Below, one piece after another: positions 30,222 to 42,299 of a stretch of DNA of 64,000 bases. This DNA comes from Durusdinium trenchii (lineage: Eukaryota > Sar > Dinophyceae > Suessiales > Symbiodiniaceae): assembly GCA_963970005.1 (NCBI GenBank), contig CAXAMN010023339.1, forward strand, positions 144,702-208,701. Reading direction: 5' to 3'. The notes beneath the pieces are model-generated. The model searched no databases. It was not told the DNA's origin and saw nothing but the letters and a program-made list of their open reading frames with translations. Numbering within the stretch: the first letter of the stretch is position 1; each line of letters opens with the position of its first letter. The position numbers and the translations under genes were made by a program.

Positions 30222-31221
30222 GAGCCCCAATAGGAGCCCCCCACCCAAGAATTCTGGCTGCAGGGGTGCTGCCTAGCAGTGCTGCTGACTGGCAGCTTGG
30301 GGCAGGCGCTTCGGTCGCGTCCAGTGGGACACTGGGAGGTCCTTCTGGGCGAAGGCGGCAAGAACTGGGAGCTAGGTATGTTGATCACCGAAGCAGGTGG
30401 GATCAACATGTAGTTTAGCATTTCATTGGATTTCCAATGGACCAATGGATTTCGCGAAATCTGTCAGATCGAGAAGGAAGATGGGGCGCAGCATGCGCAT
30501 GTCAACAGGGTGCTTGTTCAACATTCAGCGACTAATTGTTCTTGGAGCTTCCTTGCAAATCTCCTTCAACCCATATTCCTCATGCTTCTTCTCCGCCCAG
30601 GCCTTCACCTCCAGTTCGGTCTCCACCGACCGCTTTCCGGACCGGGCACGGTCCGTTCGAGCGCGGCACCCAGCCGTCCTCGCGGGGTCCGCAGCTGCGC
30701 CCAGCTCCTCGCTAGCGGCGACTTGGACTCTGCGACCAGAGGCATTGGCAGGCCGGAGCTGGTTCGATGGCTGATGGCTGATTGTTTGAACATGTTGAGC
30801 TGAAGCGGATGAGGCTAGTTTCTAGTGTCAAATGAGTTTGCGGACCGACTTTCAGAACTCACTGACTTTTTGAAGCCAGAAGAGCTGAGTAGTTTTTACC
30901 CACCAAGCCATTAATGAATTAATATACGATTAGTTATTTATGTAATTTTGTATATTGTATTTGCGATCCAAGTACCACTTGACACCGCCAGAGGGTTTGT
31001 TTTGGTGTAACTTTCTTTTTGAGCACCATACGATATCGCACCCCACAGAGTCGGCCATTCGCACACACAGCTTCGTATTTCTGGGAAGTGAAGGCGCCTG
31101 ACCCTGTCGGATCTGTGTTGATGCCCATGTTTGGGAAAACCATCTAGTTCATGATGCCTTGCACTTCTCCAGATTCAAGATCCAATCAACCAGCTCGCCT
31201 GCGACTCTAGTCAGCTGAACA
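30222..31221. other. Possible 5' exon region of the KASIII gene
   Basis: A plus frame at about 30580-30774 is rich in Ser, Ala and Arg (for example SAAAPSSSLAATWTLRPEAL), like a plastid transit peptide. It lies just upstream of the first KASIII exon, but its join to that exon is not resolved. Confidence 0.3.
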
Positions 31222-31808
31222 GCTCGCCGCCTGGACACATCTCCAGGCCTCGCACTGTCACTGGGCGCCGCTCGCGGCGCCCGCGGAGCTCGCGGAGCGC
31301 GCGCCCGCGTGGCGCTGTGCCGAGCGCTGCCCTATGGCATCGCAGTGCTGGGCACCGGGTCGACGGCACCGGAGACCGTGGCCAGGAGGCCCAAGCTTGG
31401 TGAGGTTGGAGAAGCACTCCAGGGATGCGATGTTCACCAGACGTGCTTGTGTATATGGCTGTGCGTCAAAACATAGGATAAGCTTGGTTGACCTACCTAC
31501 ATGGTTTTGGGGCTCCAGGTTTTGACCCATCCCCATATTATTGGGCGGCTTTCCAACAGTGAGGATGAACATGGTGGTCACAGATTGCTTCAAGTTTCTA
31601 TCCAGGGCTTCTGACTCGTCAAGTTCCGCCAGGTGGAACAAGCTTGAACCATCATTATGTTTTCGTTGCCTAGCTGATGCTCTTAGCAACAGCTGAGAAT
31701 GAATAGGGACAGCCCCGCCAAAAGTATCCTCGTAGTCGTAGAAGTACGTAGTAGTTGTAGTCTTTAGTAATTAGTCGTCGTCGTCGTGCTAGTGCTTAGT
31801 GCTAGTGC

Positions 31809-31884
<76 letters not shown>

Positions 31885-34800
31885 GGTAGTGGTAGTGGTA
31901 GTGGTAGTCGTAGTCGTAGTCGTAGTCGTACTAGTAGTAGTAGCAGTAAGTAGTATATAGTACATACAGTATTCTTGCACCCCAAAAACATCTAAAAACT
32001 ATTCAGGGCCGGGAATGCTGTTGGGAATGCATTTTATGATTCCCTTTGCCTTGACTATATATTTTGGATTGAACATTATCAGACTATATTAGACTCAGTG
32101 ATTGAGCACTAAAGTGATTACCGTAGTGCCCTTTGCTTTCAGAGCAGGGTTTGTTGTGCTTCCCAAGCTTTGAGCACTCTACCGCCAGAGCATTCAAGAG
32201 CACTTTTCAAGCACTCATCTATGGTGCCCGCAATTGGCACCAAAATCTGTCAAGTACTTTGAAGCGCTGGAAAGGTTGGAGCTGAAGGTACCAGCTGACG
32301 TGCGAAGTGATGCGAAGTGTCTATTGTCAGAACATTATAGTTGTTTGGGGAAGCTCAAGAAAAAGGAGGTGTTCGGCAGCATGTTTACATGAGATTCTCC
32401 TGCGGAGCCCAGTGCACCGGAAAGCGTTTGGCGGAACACTCCGATTTCGGTTTGTCACAACAGTCAGTGGCCCTTCCACTAGGTGATGTCACCCTTGAGA
32501 CGTGATCACGTCCCCGACTCATTGATCACTTATTGGCCAATGTATGCTGATGGATGTATTTGTTTGTGTTTTTTGTCATTTATCATAACGGATAAAACAA
32601 ACAAGTACCATCCACTTTGTAAAAAAAACAAAAACAAAAAGAAAAAACATATACGATCAGTACAAGATGTTGTTCATAAGTGTTAACATCGTCCATCGAC
32701 CCCCCCTCACGTCTCCACTCGTCCTCTCTTTGTCTCGTTCTTCCGAGACCAAACCGTCCGAGGTCTCCAACGACGACCTCTCCGAGGTCATGGAGACCAC
32801 GGACGAGTGGATCACCCAACGGACCGGCATCCGGCGGCGGCACGTGCTCCAACCGGAGGAGAGCTTGGTGTGCGGAAGGCCCAGGTCGAGCTGGCAGAGC
32901 TGTAGTGGGTCGGGGTGGAACTGGTGAATGCAGGTGGGGTTGGAAGTTCGTGAAGAACTGCAAGAGTCGGGGGTTGAACGGGGTTAGTCACGGTTAGTCG
33001 ATGTGTCAGCCTTTAGAAGGAAAAAGATAGCATTCATATTAATTATAAGCAATTCAAACAACCAGAAGAGGATTGATTCGGACATGATGCGATGATTCTC
33101 TACGCTAGACGTTTCTAAGGGTTTCTAGATGGGAGCTTGTTGCTCAAAATATCTCAAAACTGGTTACGGATGTTACGGCACAAAAAGTAAGACGCATGCT
33201 GCCTACTGTACAAGGGTGTTTAGTTTCCTAGCTGCTTAGAGGTTCAGGGGTGGCACTATGGCACCCCTTGTGGGTGGCAAGGGAGCAACTGGAGTACACT
33301 GGTCAGCATTCACCCTTTGATCATGTTCTTCTCAACTCTTTTGCTGGCTTCAACACGTATTCCGTGGTTTTCCCAATCTCCAGTACTCCATGGTCCGGGC
33401 CCCTGAAACAGATCACCATCCGAGCACTTCGGACGACCTCCTTTTCGCCCTCGTTTCGGCTCCCTTTTCAGCCCCCAAAAAAACCCGCCCCTGGTGGGCC
33501 TGGTGGTGGTGGTGTTTTTTCCATGGTTTATGTCCGGTACATCTCTCCGGACCTCTTCGAAAACCAACCAACGAACCAACGGTGGACGTTTCCGGGTTGT
33601 CTTCGATTCCGCAAAACCGGAGAGAACGTCCCGAGGTCCTTGTCGGTGAAAGCGGCCAAGAAAGCCTTAAAGGACGCCCAGTGCCTTGCACGAAGACAGT
33701 TCGACCGTTGGCGTTTGGTGCGACCGTTAGCCGTTAGCCATCGCAAACAGAGACCAAAAAAGGCGAAGACACGGGAGCGACCGTTCTTCCTCCATGGGAG
33801 CCGTTGGGATCTGTTTGTGGAGTATGGAGTCTTAGATAGATAGACGCCAAAAATAACGTAAAGGCAACAAACAATGTTCAAGATGGCCAAGGAACATCAA
33901 GGAACAATGCATTCTGAAGTGTTAGTGTCAGTATCATTCTGATTACGCCAAGCACATACCTGCGGCACCCGGGGACACCTATTGTGGTCCAATTCCAGAA
34001 AAGTTGTCTTTTAATGTTTTCAAGCATGTTCACGTCCCAGATCGGAAGTTTGCGTCCTTTTTCATTGATGCCTGAACGGTTCTTCACGTCTCGTTCCATA
34101 AACCATCTCCAATTTGCGTTGACATGTTCCATGAAATTGTCCAGGACAACATTTCCTGTCCAATCTTCCCATATTTTTATAGTGGGCGGGAGCAGTCCAC
34201 GTGACCACATTGGTCCACATTGGGTACACGAGCCGAGCCAAGTCGTTCATCCGCTTTGGCCGCACAAAACCAGGCTCGCGCCCGAAGATGTTGATCTTTT
34301 GATCCATGCGACCTCCACTCCGGACGATTTGTTCGGGAGTGGGCCACAGGCGACGATGGAAGTTGGATTGGATTTGATTGGACGGATGGATGGGTCATAG
34401 TTTTTGGTTGGCAGAAACAAGAAAAACCTGAAGACATTTGCTGATTCAAGCCTGGTTTCAAGAGGGTTTACTGTATACTATAATATATAAGTGGTATTTC
34501 CTCGCCAGCTGAATTAAACACATTTACATGCACACTGGGTTGTCAAGCTTTGACGCCACCTCGTCCTGGTGTCATGCGTTTTTTGTTCTTCACACAAGAT
34601 GCTGAATTCCGCCAGAGGACAGAAGACCTTCAAGTCCCACATGTTGGTTACCATTTATTACCCCAATGAATCCTAATGATCTATAGGTCCTTTTATAGAG
34701 ATTTTATCCTTTGCAACCCATTTCTTATAGAGACCATTTCTCTATAAAATGCCTGGCAGACGTGATTCCAGTGTCTTTTCGCCCAACAACTCCGCCGGTG

Positions 34801-37800
34801 ACGTCACCGAACGTCTCTGCAGGTCGCCTCGCTGCTGGGCGCTGAGAGGGCGACGGCCTTTGACCTCACCGCAGCCTGCTCGGGCGCGGTGCGTCCGCGT
34901 CCGCGTCCGTCCCAGGAGGTCGAGGTGCGAGGTGCGAGGTACGCGGATGAGGTGATGAGGTGCGTGCATGGTGAAGGTGGGGAGCTTGGTGTTTGAGGCC
35001 TGAATAAGAGGGCATGAAAGTGGTTGATGGTACTAAAATGTCAACATGGAAGGAACATGTCAGACTGGCAGTAATGTACAGAATCCTGGCATATCCCTTG
35101 TTCTTGTAGCCCCAGAGTGAGTTAGAGGTAACAGAGCCTTTTTCAATGTTCCGTACTGCGGAATGCTGCAATTACCAAATCCAGTCCATCTTACTTTCCA
35201 CAGTTCTAACGTAGTTCTACCTTCAAAAAACTCGAACTCCTGAAATTGCATGTCCTTTCACCTGCTGTGACGGGGAAACAATGATCTAAGGCAGACCATC
35301 TTTGGTCAGGTCCTTGATAAGGTCACTGATGACTCAGAGGTTGCTGGTCCACCCATATTTTTAGCAAGTGTTTTTTTTGCCAGGACATGTTGTGGTGGTC
35401 TTTAGACCCTGGGTGCCCCCAGCCTCCATGTGTTTTCTTCTACCGAGGTATTTCAGCGCCATTCCAGTGGTCGGAGCATACCGTATACCTTCGTACATAT
35501 GGATGGTAATTGATGAAGAAGAACAGTCTGCGTGGTTTTTGTTGGCCCCCCCATCACCACACACACACAGTGTATTTCTATATATATATATATATATCCA
35601 CATGTTTTTCGTTGGTTTTTGCTTGAACTCTTTGCCAGTCCCATGCTTGAACTCTTCGAGGGGATTTACCAACGGACTGGCCAAAATATTGACCATGTAC
35701 TCTAGTACTCCCATGTAACTGAAAATGCCTGAGAAATGCAATACCACGTCGCTGCTCATCAATGCCACTGGAGGCTTCGTGTTTGCTCTGGTGACCGCGG
35801 CGCAGTACGTGCGTGGCTTGGCTTGGACAACTAGTTATTGGATGGATTATTGATGATTATTGATGTATTTGTGTTGAGGATTGTTGAGGTCTCTTGACTC
35901 ATATATAGCCTGGCGGGTGGCCTTGCAAGTCAATCTTTGATAAGAAAATATCTGGATATATCATGATTCCTAAATATTCCTAACACATAATATATCCAAA
36001 CATACTGTATATAGGAGCTATCCCAAAATCTTTTGTGGGCCTGAATGCATTTTCCAGGAGCCACATGTTCGTCGCTGTGATGTTTGTGTTTTCCCTCGGT
36101 TCTCAAAGAGTTCAGTCCGTCGGTTCTCCCGCTTTTCGATGTCGACGCCAAAAGCTCAGACGGACCGCTGATTCTTTCGACGCCAAGATTCTCCTGGGCA
36201 CTGTTCATCCAAATCAGTGGATTGGACCACATCTATGAAATTTGGGGGTTGGTCGGCCCCTCGTGTTCGTGTTCGAGGGCTTTCATAGGGCGATCATGAC
36301 CGTCCCCACCAAGAGGTTCCGACACGATCCATTACCAGCAGCAGACTACAGGTTTTGTAATGAGGCCTCAACTGGTGACTCCCAGTGAGAGTGCTGGTAC
36401 TTAAACTATCTTAAACTCACCCTGGAACATCCTGGAACTAGCATGGAAGTGGACCTCACCCCGTCTATTAATGCAGTATGTTTTATGTAGTAGCTAAATG
36501 ATGCCATACATGGATGTGCTAGGATACAATATATATATATACTTTTATTTATACCATACATTATACCTGATCCGTTTCAAATGTACTGATTATGATTTGG
36601 GGATCTTCTCAGGCTTTCTGAAGAGTTTTTTTCCGCTTTTCAGCGGTGCGTGTAGATGGGAAGGAAAGACCAACCCTGCGGCCTTTCTCAGGTCGCAGGA
36701 AGCTCACCGTTCTGTCGTTGATGTTTGGGCCCAAACATGTTCGGACGCGCAGCTCGTGTTCATAACTACCCAAGCTCAAGCTCTCCAGGTTGGGAAAGGT
36801 AGCAAAAGTTTTTGGCTGAGAGTACGACAAAAGTCATCAATTCACAAGCACTAGATCCTCTCCCACCCCGAAATTCACGTATAGGTGTTTCCATGGTCTT
36901 CCCCCTATGTTCCGTGACTCCGTGGAGGTTCCGGCCGACCGGGCTCCTCCCAGGCTCCGGCGCCTTCAAGAACGTCTTAGTCGTTGGCGCCGACTGTGGG
37001 GACCGTGGAACGACCGATCGACCGGCGGTGGACGGGAGGGAGAGCACCATGGAGCTGGGCATGTTTTGGAGCCTGGCGCGTGGTTCGATCGAAGATTCTA
37101 TGTCGGACGACCTACCTGCAAGACTTTACATTTGAGCTGGTGCGGGTGGGTGTGAAAGGGGGTATACTGAGGCTGCAATTGTGAAGAGATGGCAATTTTC
37201 AGCACCGGCGCAGGTCAGTTCTGAAAGTTTGTTTGTTTGTACGTGCCACCCCACTGGCCCCCACTCCGATTTGGCGATTGAAGGGTTGGATAAAGGGAGT
37301 TCAACACGGCCGATGTTGTGGTGCATTATTTTTTTTGCTCTTGCTCGCGGTCATGGTCACATATGGTCACCAGATGTCCCCATTGAAGTCGGGATGAACC
37401 AATCGCAAGTTCTATGTCGATCCAAACACATTTGCAGAAGGTAGGAGCTGACAGTTGAACAAATCGTGTTATAAGCAGACAGCCTCTCAACTTTGATCCA
37501 AGCAAGCAATCAATCCCTTCCCTCCCCCGCTACCGGGCCCCAACCCCAAATGGATCCCAAACCATCCATCTACCTTGGGTCTGTCCTACTATTACAGTAC
37601 CTGTAACAGTCAGTAAACAAGGGAAAACCACTGCCCAAAACAAACTAGAACTCAAAGGAGACATGGGTAGGGATGCAATGAGCCAATATCTTTTTCAAGC
37701 AAACCCCTGCTTGATCCATTGGTTTGTCAACAGCTCAGCTACACTTTGGAAGTGCCTCGATCTCTCGCATTTGCAGCCGCCTGTCGGTGGATCTTCATAA

Positions 37801-40800
37801 TTACTAAATGAACCCATATGCAGATGCATGCTTCAAACTATATATATACCTGTATACACAATATATCATGGCTGTATCAGTGCATTTTTTCTGAATCTGA
37901 GTCACACTTTCTCAACCCGGCCTCTTCCTTGGACTTTCCAGCCGTTCGCTCTGCCGGGTGCACACGGCTATACACATCGCTGGGGTCCACCTTCAAAACT
38001 TTCTGTTCAGCTTTCTTCCCTGTCTTGCTTGGGGGGTTCTGGGGAGGCGTTTTTATCTCTTTCTGTCTCTTTTGTCTCTGTCTTCTTCATGTCTCGTATC
38101 CCAGCCATTGCATGCCTGGCAACACAACATCCACAACAAAGGGTTGAAGTGACACACAACATGGGACATGCAAGAAAGTCACTGAAATCAATCGGGCTTC
38201 CTCTGTGGTTTTGCCTGCATACACAGGCCTCTTGGACACACAGTTTTCCAACATGGAGAACCCCATCCTGGATCACAAGCTGCCTTCTACGGTGTTAACC
38301 GCGAAGCACATACAACTTGAAGAGGAGGAGAAGTCGAAGTTGAAGAGGGGACTCCCAAGGAAGACTGTATAGGGGACTCCCAAGACCGAGGATCGGTCCA
38401 CAGTAACAACAAAGACAGAAAGCACGTCGTCTTAGCTCGATAGTCAGGTAGTTGTAAATTCTATAGCATCCACCGAAGGAAAAAAGAGGTTGCTGCATCA
38501 ATGCAAAAGATTTTCTACAACCATGTCTGCTAGTTTGACATACAATAGGATGAGTGTAGTGTGTCCAGTATCAGGATCCATATATTCTTAAGGCGTGTGT
38601 CAGAACACACGGATTGTTTGCCCTAAACAACGAATATGTTTTAGAGATACAAAGCAAAGTTGGTAAGTGCAAAGGCGAAAAATCATGTACCTGGCGAGCT
38701 CCTGTGGCACGAGCGAACGAACGTATCGCCATGCATCCCAGTAGTTTCTTGGATCGAAGACTGACAGCTCACAGTTAACCCTTTGCTACTCGCGGCGACC
38801 TGAAAGGCTCGACGCGCATCGCGTCAAAGCGAGACGTCGGCGACGCACGGTGTCGTCACGCCAGGATGGCGAACGGGTACGCCCAGATCACGTTGCCATC
38901 GGAGCATCTGGCTGCGCCCGGCACACTCGCGACCGTGCGAGGACTTCGCATGTGTAGTTTCTTGCGCGGTTAAATGGACTCAGGCACACATCGCTGGAAG
39001 CCTGGGGTTGCTGGGTGCAGCGGATCCAGAAGCCGAATCCGAACGCGCACACAGCTTCGAGCTGCGTTGCATCCTCCAAGGAGCAATCGTGCCTTCGGTT
39101 TCTGCATCTTTGTTGGGGTGGATTTCTAATACTTGGGATAGCTATTAGGCAGCGCCGGACGCGTCGCCCTCGATTTCATGTGCCGAAGTGCTGGCAAGGC
39201 AAGACAACCTGTTAGTAGATGCCGTGTCCATCGAGTTAAGATCAAAGGGTTGTTCATCCTTGCCAATCTAGTTCTTGCCAATGCTCAGCCATATGTTAGC
39301 AGCTCCTTGAGTCATCATGCAAATGGAAAGGAGTTTGGTCCTATCGTCAATGAGCCTGTGAGTTCAGGAGATCATCAGACTCCTTTTGTATGTAATAGGC
39401 ATGTTGGAGACATCCTCATTGTCACTGGGATGTTGTTGATGCCTCCCCTGTCCTTAGGGAACTGCCATGGACCTACCAGAGTCCAGCTGGTCAGTTAACA
39501 GACCGTCATTCCTCTCAGCCTTGCGGGAACGACGTGTTGTTGAGTCAAGATGAATACTTTGACGCCGAAGGCCTTTTCCGAGAACTCTGCAAGCCTCCTT
39601 CTTTTTGTCTTGATGAAGCCTCGACAAGAGAGAGCTCACCAGGGTTTTGTGAAGCAGGATGCCAGACTTCTTGTGCACGGGCTCCCACTTGTGGCGAATC
39701 CTGTGCTGTGACTTGAATGAGGTTGACTCAGGTGGAGGTCCCATGCAATATGAAGAAACTGTGCTTATGCAAGTAGGGCCTCCGGCTGAAGACTTAATTG
39801 TGCAGGCAGTAGCACAGTGGTTCATGCTGGGACTGGCATGACCACGAGGATTGAACGAGCTAGTGGGTCACCATGACACAAAATGCGTCAGTGTGCCCTT
39901 GTCCGCTTTAATTTAGAAGTCTGGGCCTGAGCTCACTGGAAGCTGGCGATTGGCAGCATGAGCCACGAACCGACAGTGAAAGAAAAGACATAAAATATGA
40001 CTGACTCGCTACTGTTTAAAGCAAAATTCTTCGCGCGCAATATTTGGAAACATGAATTACATTGTAGACGCACTAGTTTCTCATGCGATGTACTTCCATT
40101 GCAAGTCTGCAGTCTATGCATGGCAGCGTTGAAAGCCAGTCCTGCTGGACATAGTAAAGTATCCTCCCCAATGTTCTTGGCCCTACCCTCAGACAAACAG
40201 AATCGCTGTGGCAACCCAATTAAGACCCCAACCTCCGAGAAGCTTTCCATGATAGCGTTGTTCTCAGCAGCTGGCGCGCGTTTCAAGAAGCGGTGGCTTG
40301 CGTGCCATTGCTGATCTTCTTCTCCCTAAGGTTCAACCTGAAGGATACTTCTATAGTTTGAGACCTGCAGGATTAGCTCTTGCTTGGAACATTAGATTGG
40401 CTCTAGTGGGCCATCTGTAGATCCTCATCAGGCATCAAAGATACGCATCCAGCAGCCATGGCAACAGGCCTCACAGGCAGCATCACTGTGCTCACACTGC
40501 TGTTGCGGGCTTGAGGTGGAAACAACGCAGGTCAAGTGTCGCACAGCGGGATGGGTCAGCTGGTTGCACTGGCTTGCGCAATGTGTTTCCGCGCAAAACG
40601 TTGCAATGACAAAACACAGTTTTTGCAGCAGTTAACAAGAAATATAACAGCCTCATACAGCCTCTGAACAAAGAGTATTTGTATTCCTCGTCGTGTAGAT
40701 GGCTCTCCTAAGTGAGCACTGTCGGTTTTGGTGAACGCTATCAAGTACTTCTTCCTCATGTTGGCCATCCTATGTCCAGTTGGAAAACGGCAAGCCAACA

Positions 40801-42299
40801 GCTTCGTTTAAAGGAGCAGTCCTTTCCAGCGCTCCCACAAAGTGTTCCAGAATGGTTTGGCGCGTCGTTCGCTCATGAGCTTGGAATGTTGCCGTGGTAT
40901 GATTTGTTTGAAGCAGTTAATAAAGTGTTGATTGCTTTCTGCCAAGCAAATGAGGCACCTTTCAGTGCAGTCAGTGCAGTTCTTTTTCTGCCTGCATCTT
41001 AGCGGCTGGCAAAACCAGTAGAGCGTGGGGTTGAGGCCCCTAGTCCCGTCCAGCCATGTCCAGCCATGACAGTTCATGTTCAAACACTGTTTGGTTCTAT
41101 CCTAAATATGCAGTGTAAGAAACTTCTGAGGAGGACATTTAACTTCTGAGGAGGACTGTTCTGAAGAAGACACTTTAGTGAAGGCAGCGCTCGACCTGTT
41201 GCAGCTACGACCTTCACCTTGAGATTGGTTGCGATTTCTGAAGCTGAACGAGCCTTCTTCTTACAAATCAGCTCTTGCAAGGCCCACACTGCGCCGCCTG
41301 CCCCACTACCTCAGAGTTTCCAGGGGATCAACATGGATCAGCCCAAAAGCCTATAGAGAACCACAGCTTGCCAAGATACAATCGGGCGTGAGTGCGAAGG
41401 GCAACCCAAAAGCCCTTGAGAACTACGTCCAAAGAGCGCCTTCAGCAAGTCCAGCATGTAGTCCACTCCTTGGCTCCTTGTAAGTTTGCCAAGGCCCCCA
41501 CGTCGAAGCATGTCTCTGCCCCAGCCCAGCAATCGCGGCATGCCTTAGATAAACAAAGTTCCTGCATGCTCAGGGAGACCTGCGTCAGATGAGAACTAGA
41601 TAAATGTTCACAGTTCAATATATATATATTTACTAAAATATACGTGTACTAATATAGTGATACACATGTACATTCTATGAATTATACAATCTTGCAGGTC
41701 TTTAATTTGTAGATAATTTATATCAATGTCAATACATGTTTTAATATAGTAATATGGATATAGATGCCTTTGGGGCACAGTTGCTCTTTCGCAAGCCTGA
41801 AGTTCTCAAGCCCTTCACCACCACTGCTGCTAGACGAGGTCCATGAGGTCTAGCTAACATCGTTAGTGGTGCTCCAGGCATCTGACGAACTACTTTCCTT
41901 GCTACCATCAGTGGAACAGAATATCCCTCTTCAGATGGTGGCTCGAGCATGGTGATCTACCATGTAGCGCACCCGGCTTTCTGAGTTCCACTTGCTGATG
42001 GGAAGAGTCTCACATGTGATGGGACCCCCTTATTAAACACTATTTGTATTTTTGAACAAGGCCATTACTGACCGTCATCGCCCTGGTAATAGGATAGGCC
42101 CTTCCATCTAATTACAGCCTTCCCGGACCGTTTCCAAGAAAGACGGACTTCCCGTTCGACCGGGCCCCTTGCGGCCCGGTGTTTTTCGTTCGGCCGAGGC
42201 CTGAGTCGCTTCGTGGATTGGTCGGACCGGAGCACGTGCGTCCTCTTCGGCGACGGCGCGGGCGCCATGGTCATCACTCAGACCGAGGCTTCGAAGGAC
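31222..42299 (+). CDS. fabH: Beta-ketoacyl-ACP synthase III (KASIII/FabH type), N-terminal two thirds in eight exons
   Basis: KASIII condenses acetyl-CoA with malonyl-ACP to start type II fatty-acid synthesis, in dinoflagellates presumably in the plastid. Exons (approximate): 31222-31377 ([14 protein letters not shown]), 32763-32867 (VSNDDLSEV then [16 protein letters not shown]), 33625-33680 ([14 protein letters not shown]), 34274-34349 ([20 protein letters not shown]), 34823-34883 ([18 protein letters not shown], the catalytic Cys), 35774-35812 ([12 protein letters not shown]), 36954-36995 ([13 protein letters not shown]) and 42199-42299 ([19 protein letters not shown]). Read in order they follow the family without a gap. 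Introns 3 to 7 have AG|G acceptors with phases that join cleanly. Most donors are GT; those after 34349 and 34883 are GC. The join between exons 2 and 3 is ambiguous by a few bases. The later part of the enzyme (active-site His in HQAN, Asn in NTSAAS) was not found in the remaining 21 kb, so the gene is either incomplete here or continues beyond a very long intron. Confidence 0.85.
31773..31950. repeat. Trinucleotide microsatellite inside KASIII intron 1
   Basis: Consecutive blocks of GTA, GTC, GGTAGT and CGTAGT units. Frames through it (polythreonine or arginine/leucine runs on the minus strand) are artefacts of the repeat. Confidence 0.95.
36996..42198 (+). other. KASIII intron 7 (about 5.2 kb)
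   Basis: It lies between exons that must join in the protein (VVGAD and LSRFVDW; donor T|GTGGGG, acceptor CGAG|GC). It is about four to eleven times longer than the other introns of the gene. No transposon protein was recognised inside it. A small duplication (GGGGACTCCCAAG) sits near 38346-38385. Confidence 0.6.

Noticed and set aside
31773-31991. Minus-strand ORFs of polythreonine or Arg/Leu runs
   Set aside because: They are read-through of a trinucleotide microsatellite and have no other protein content.
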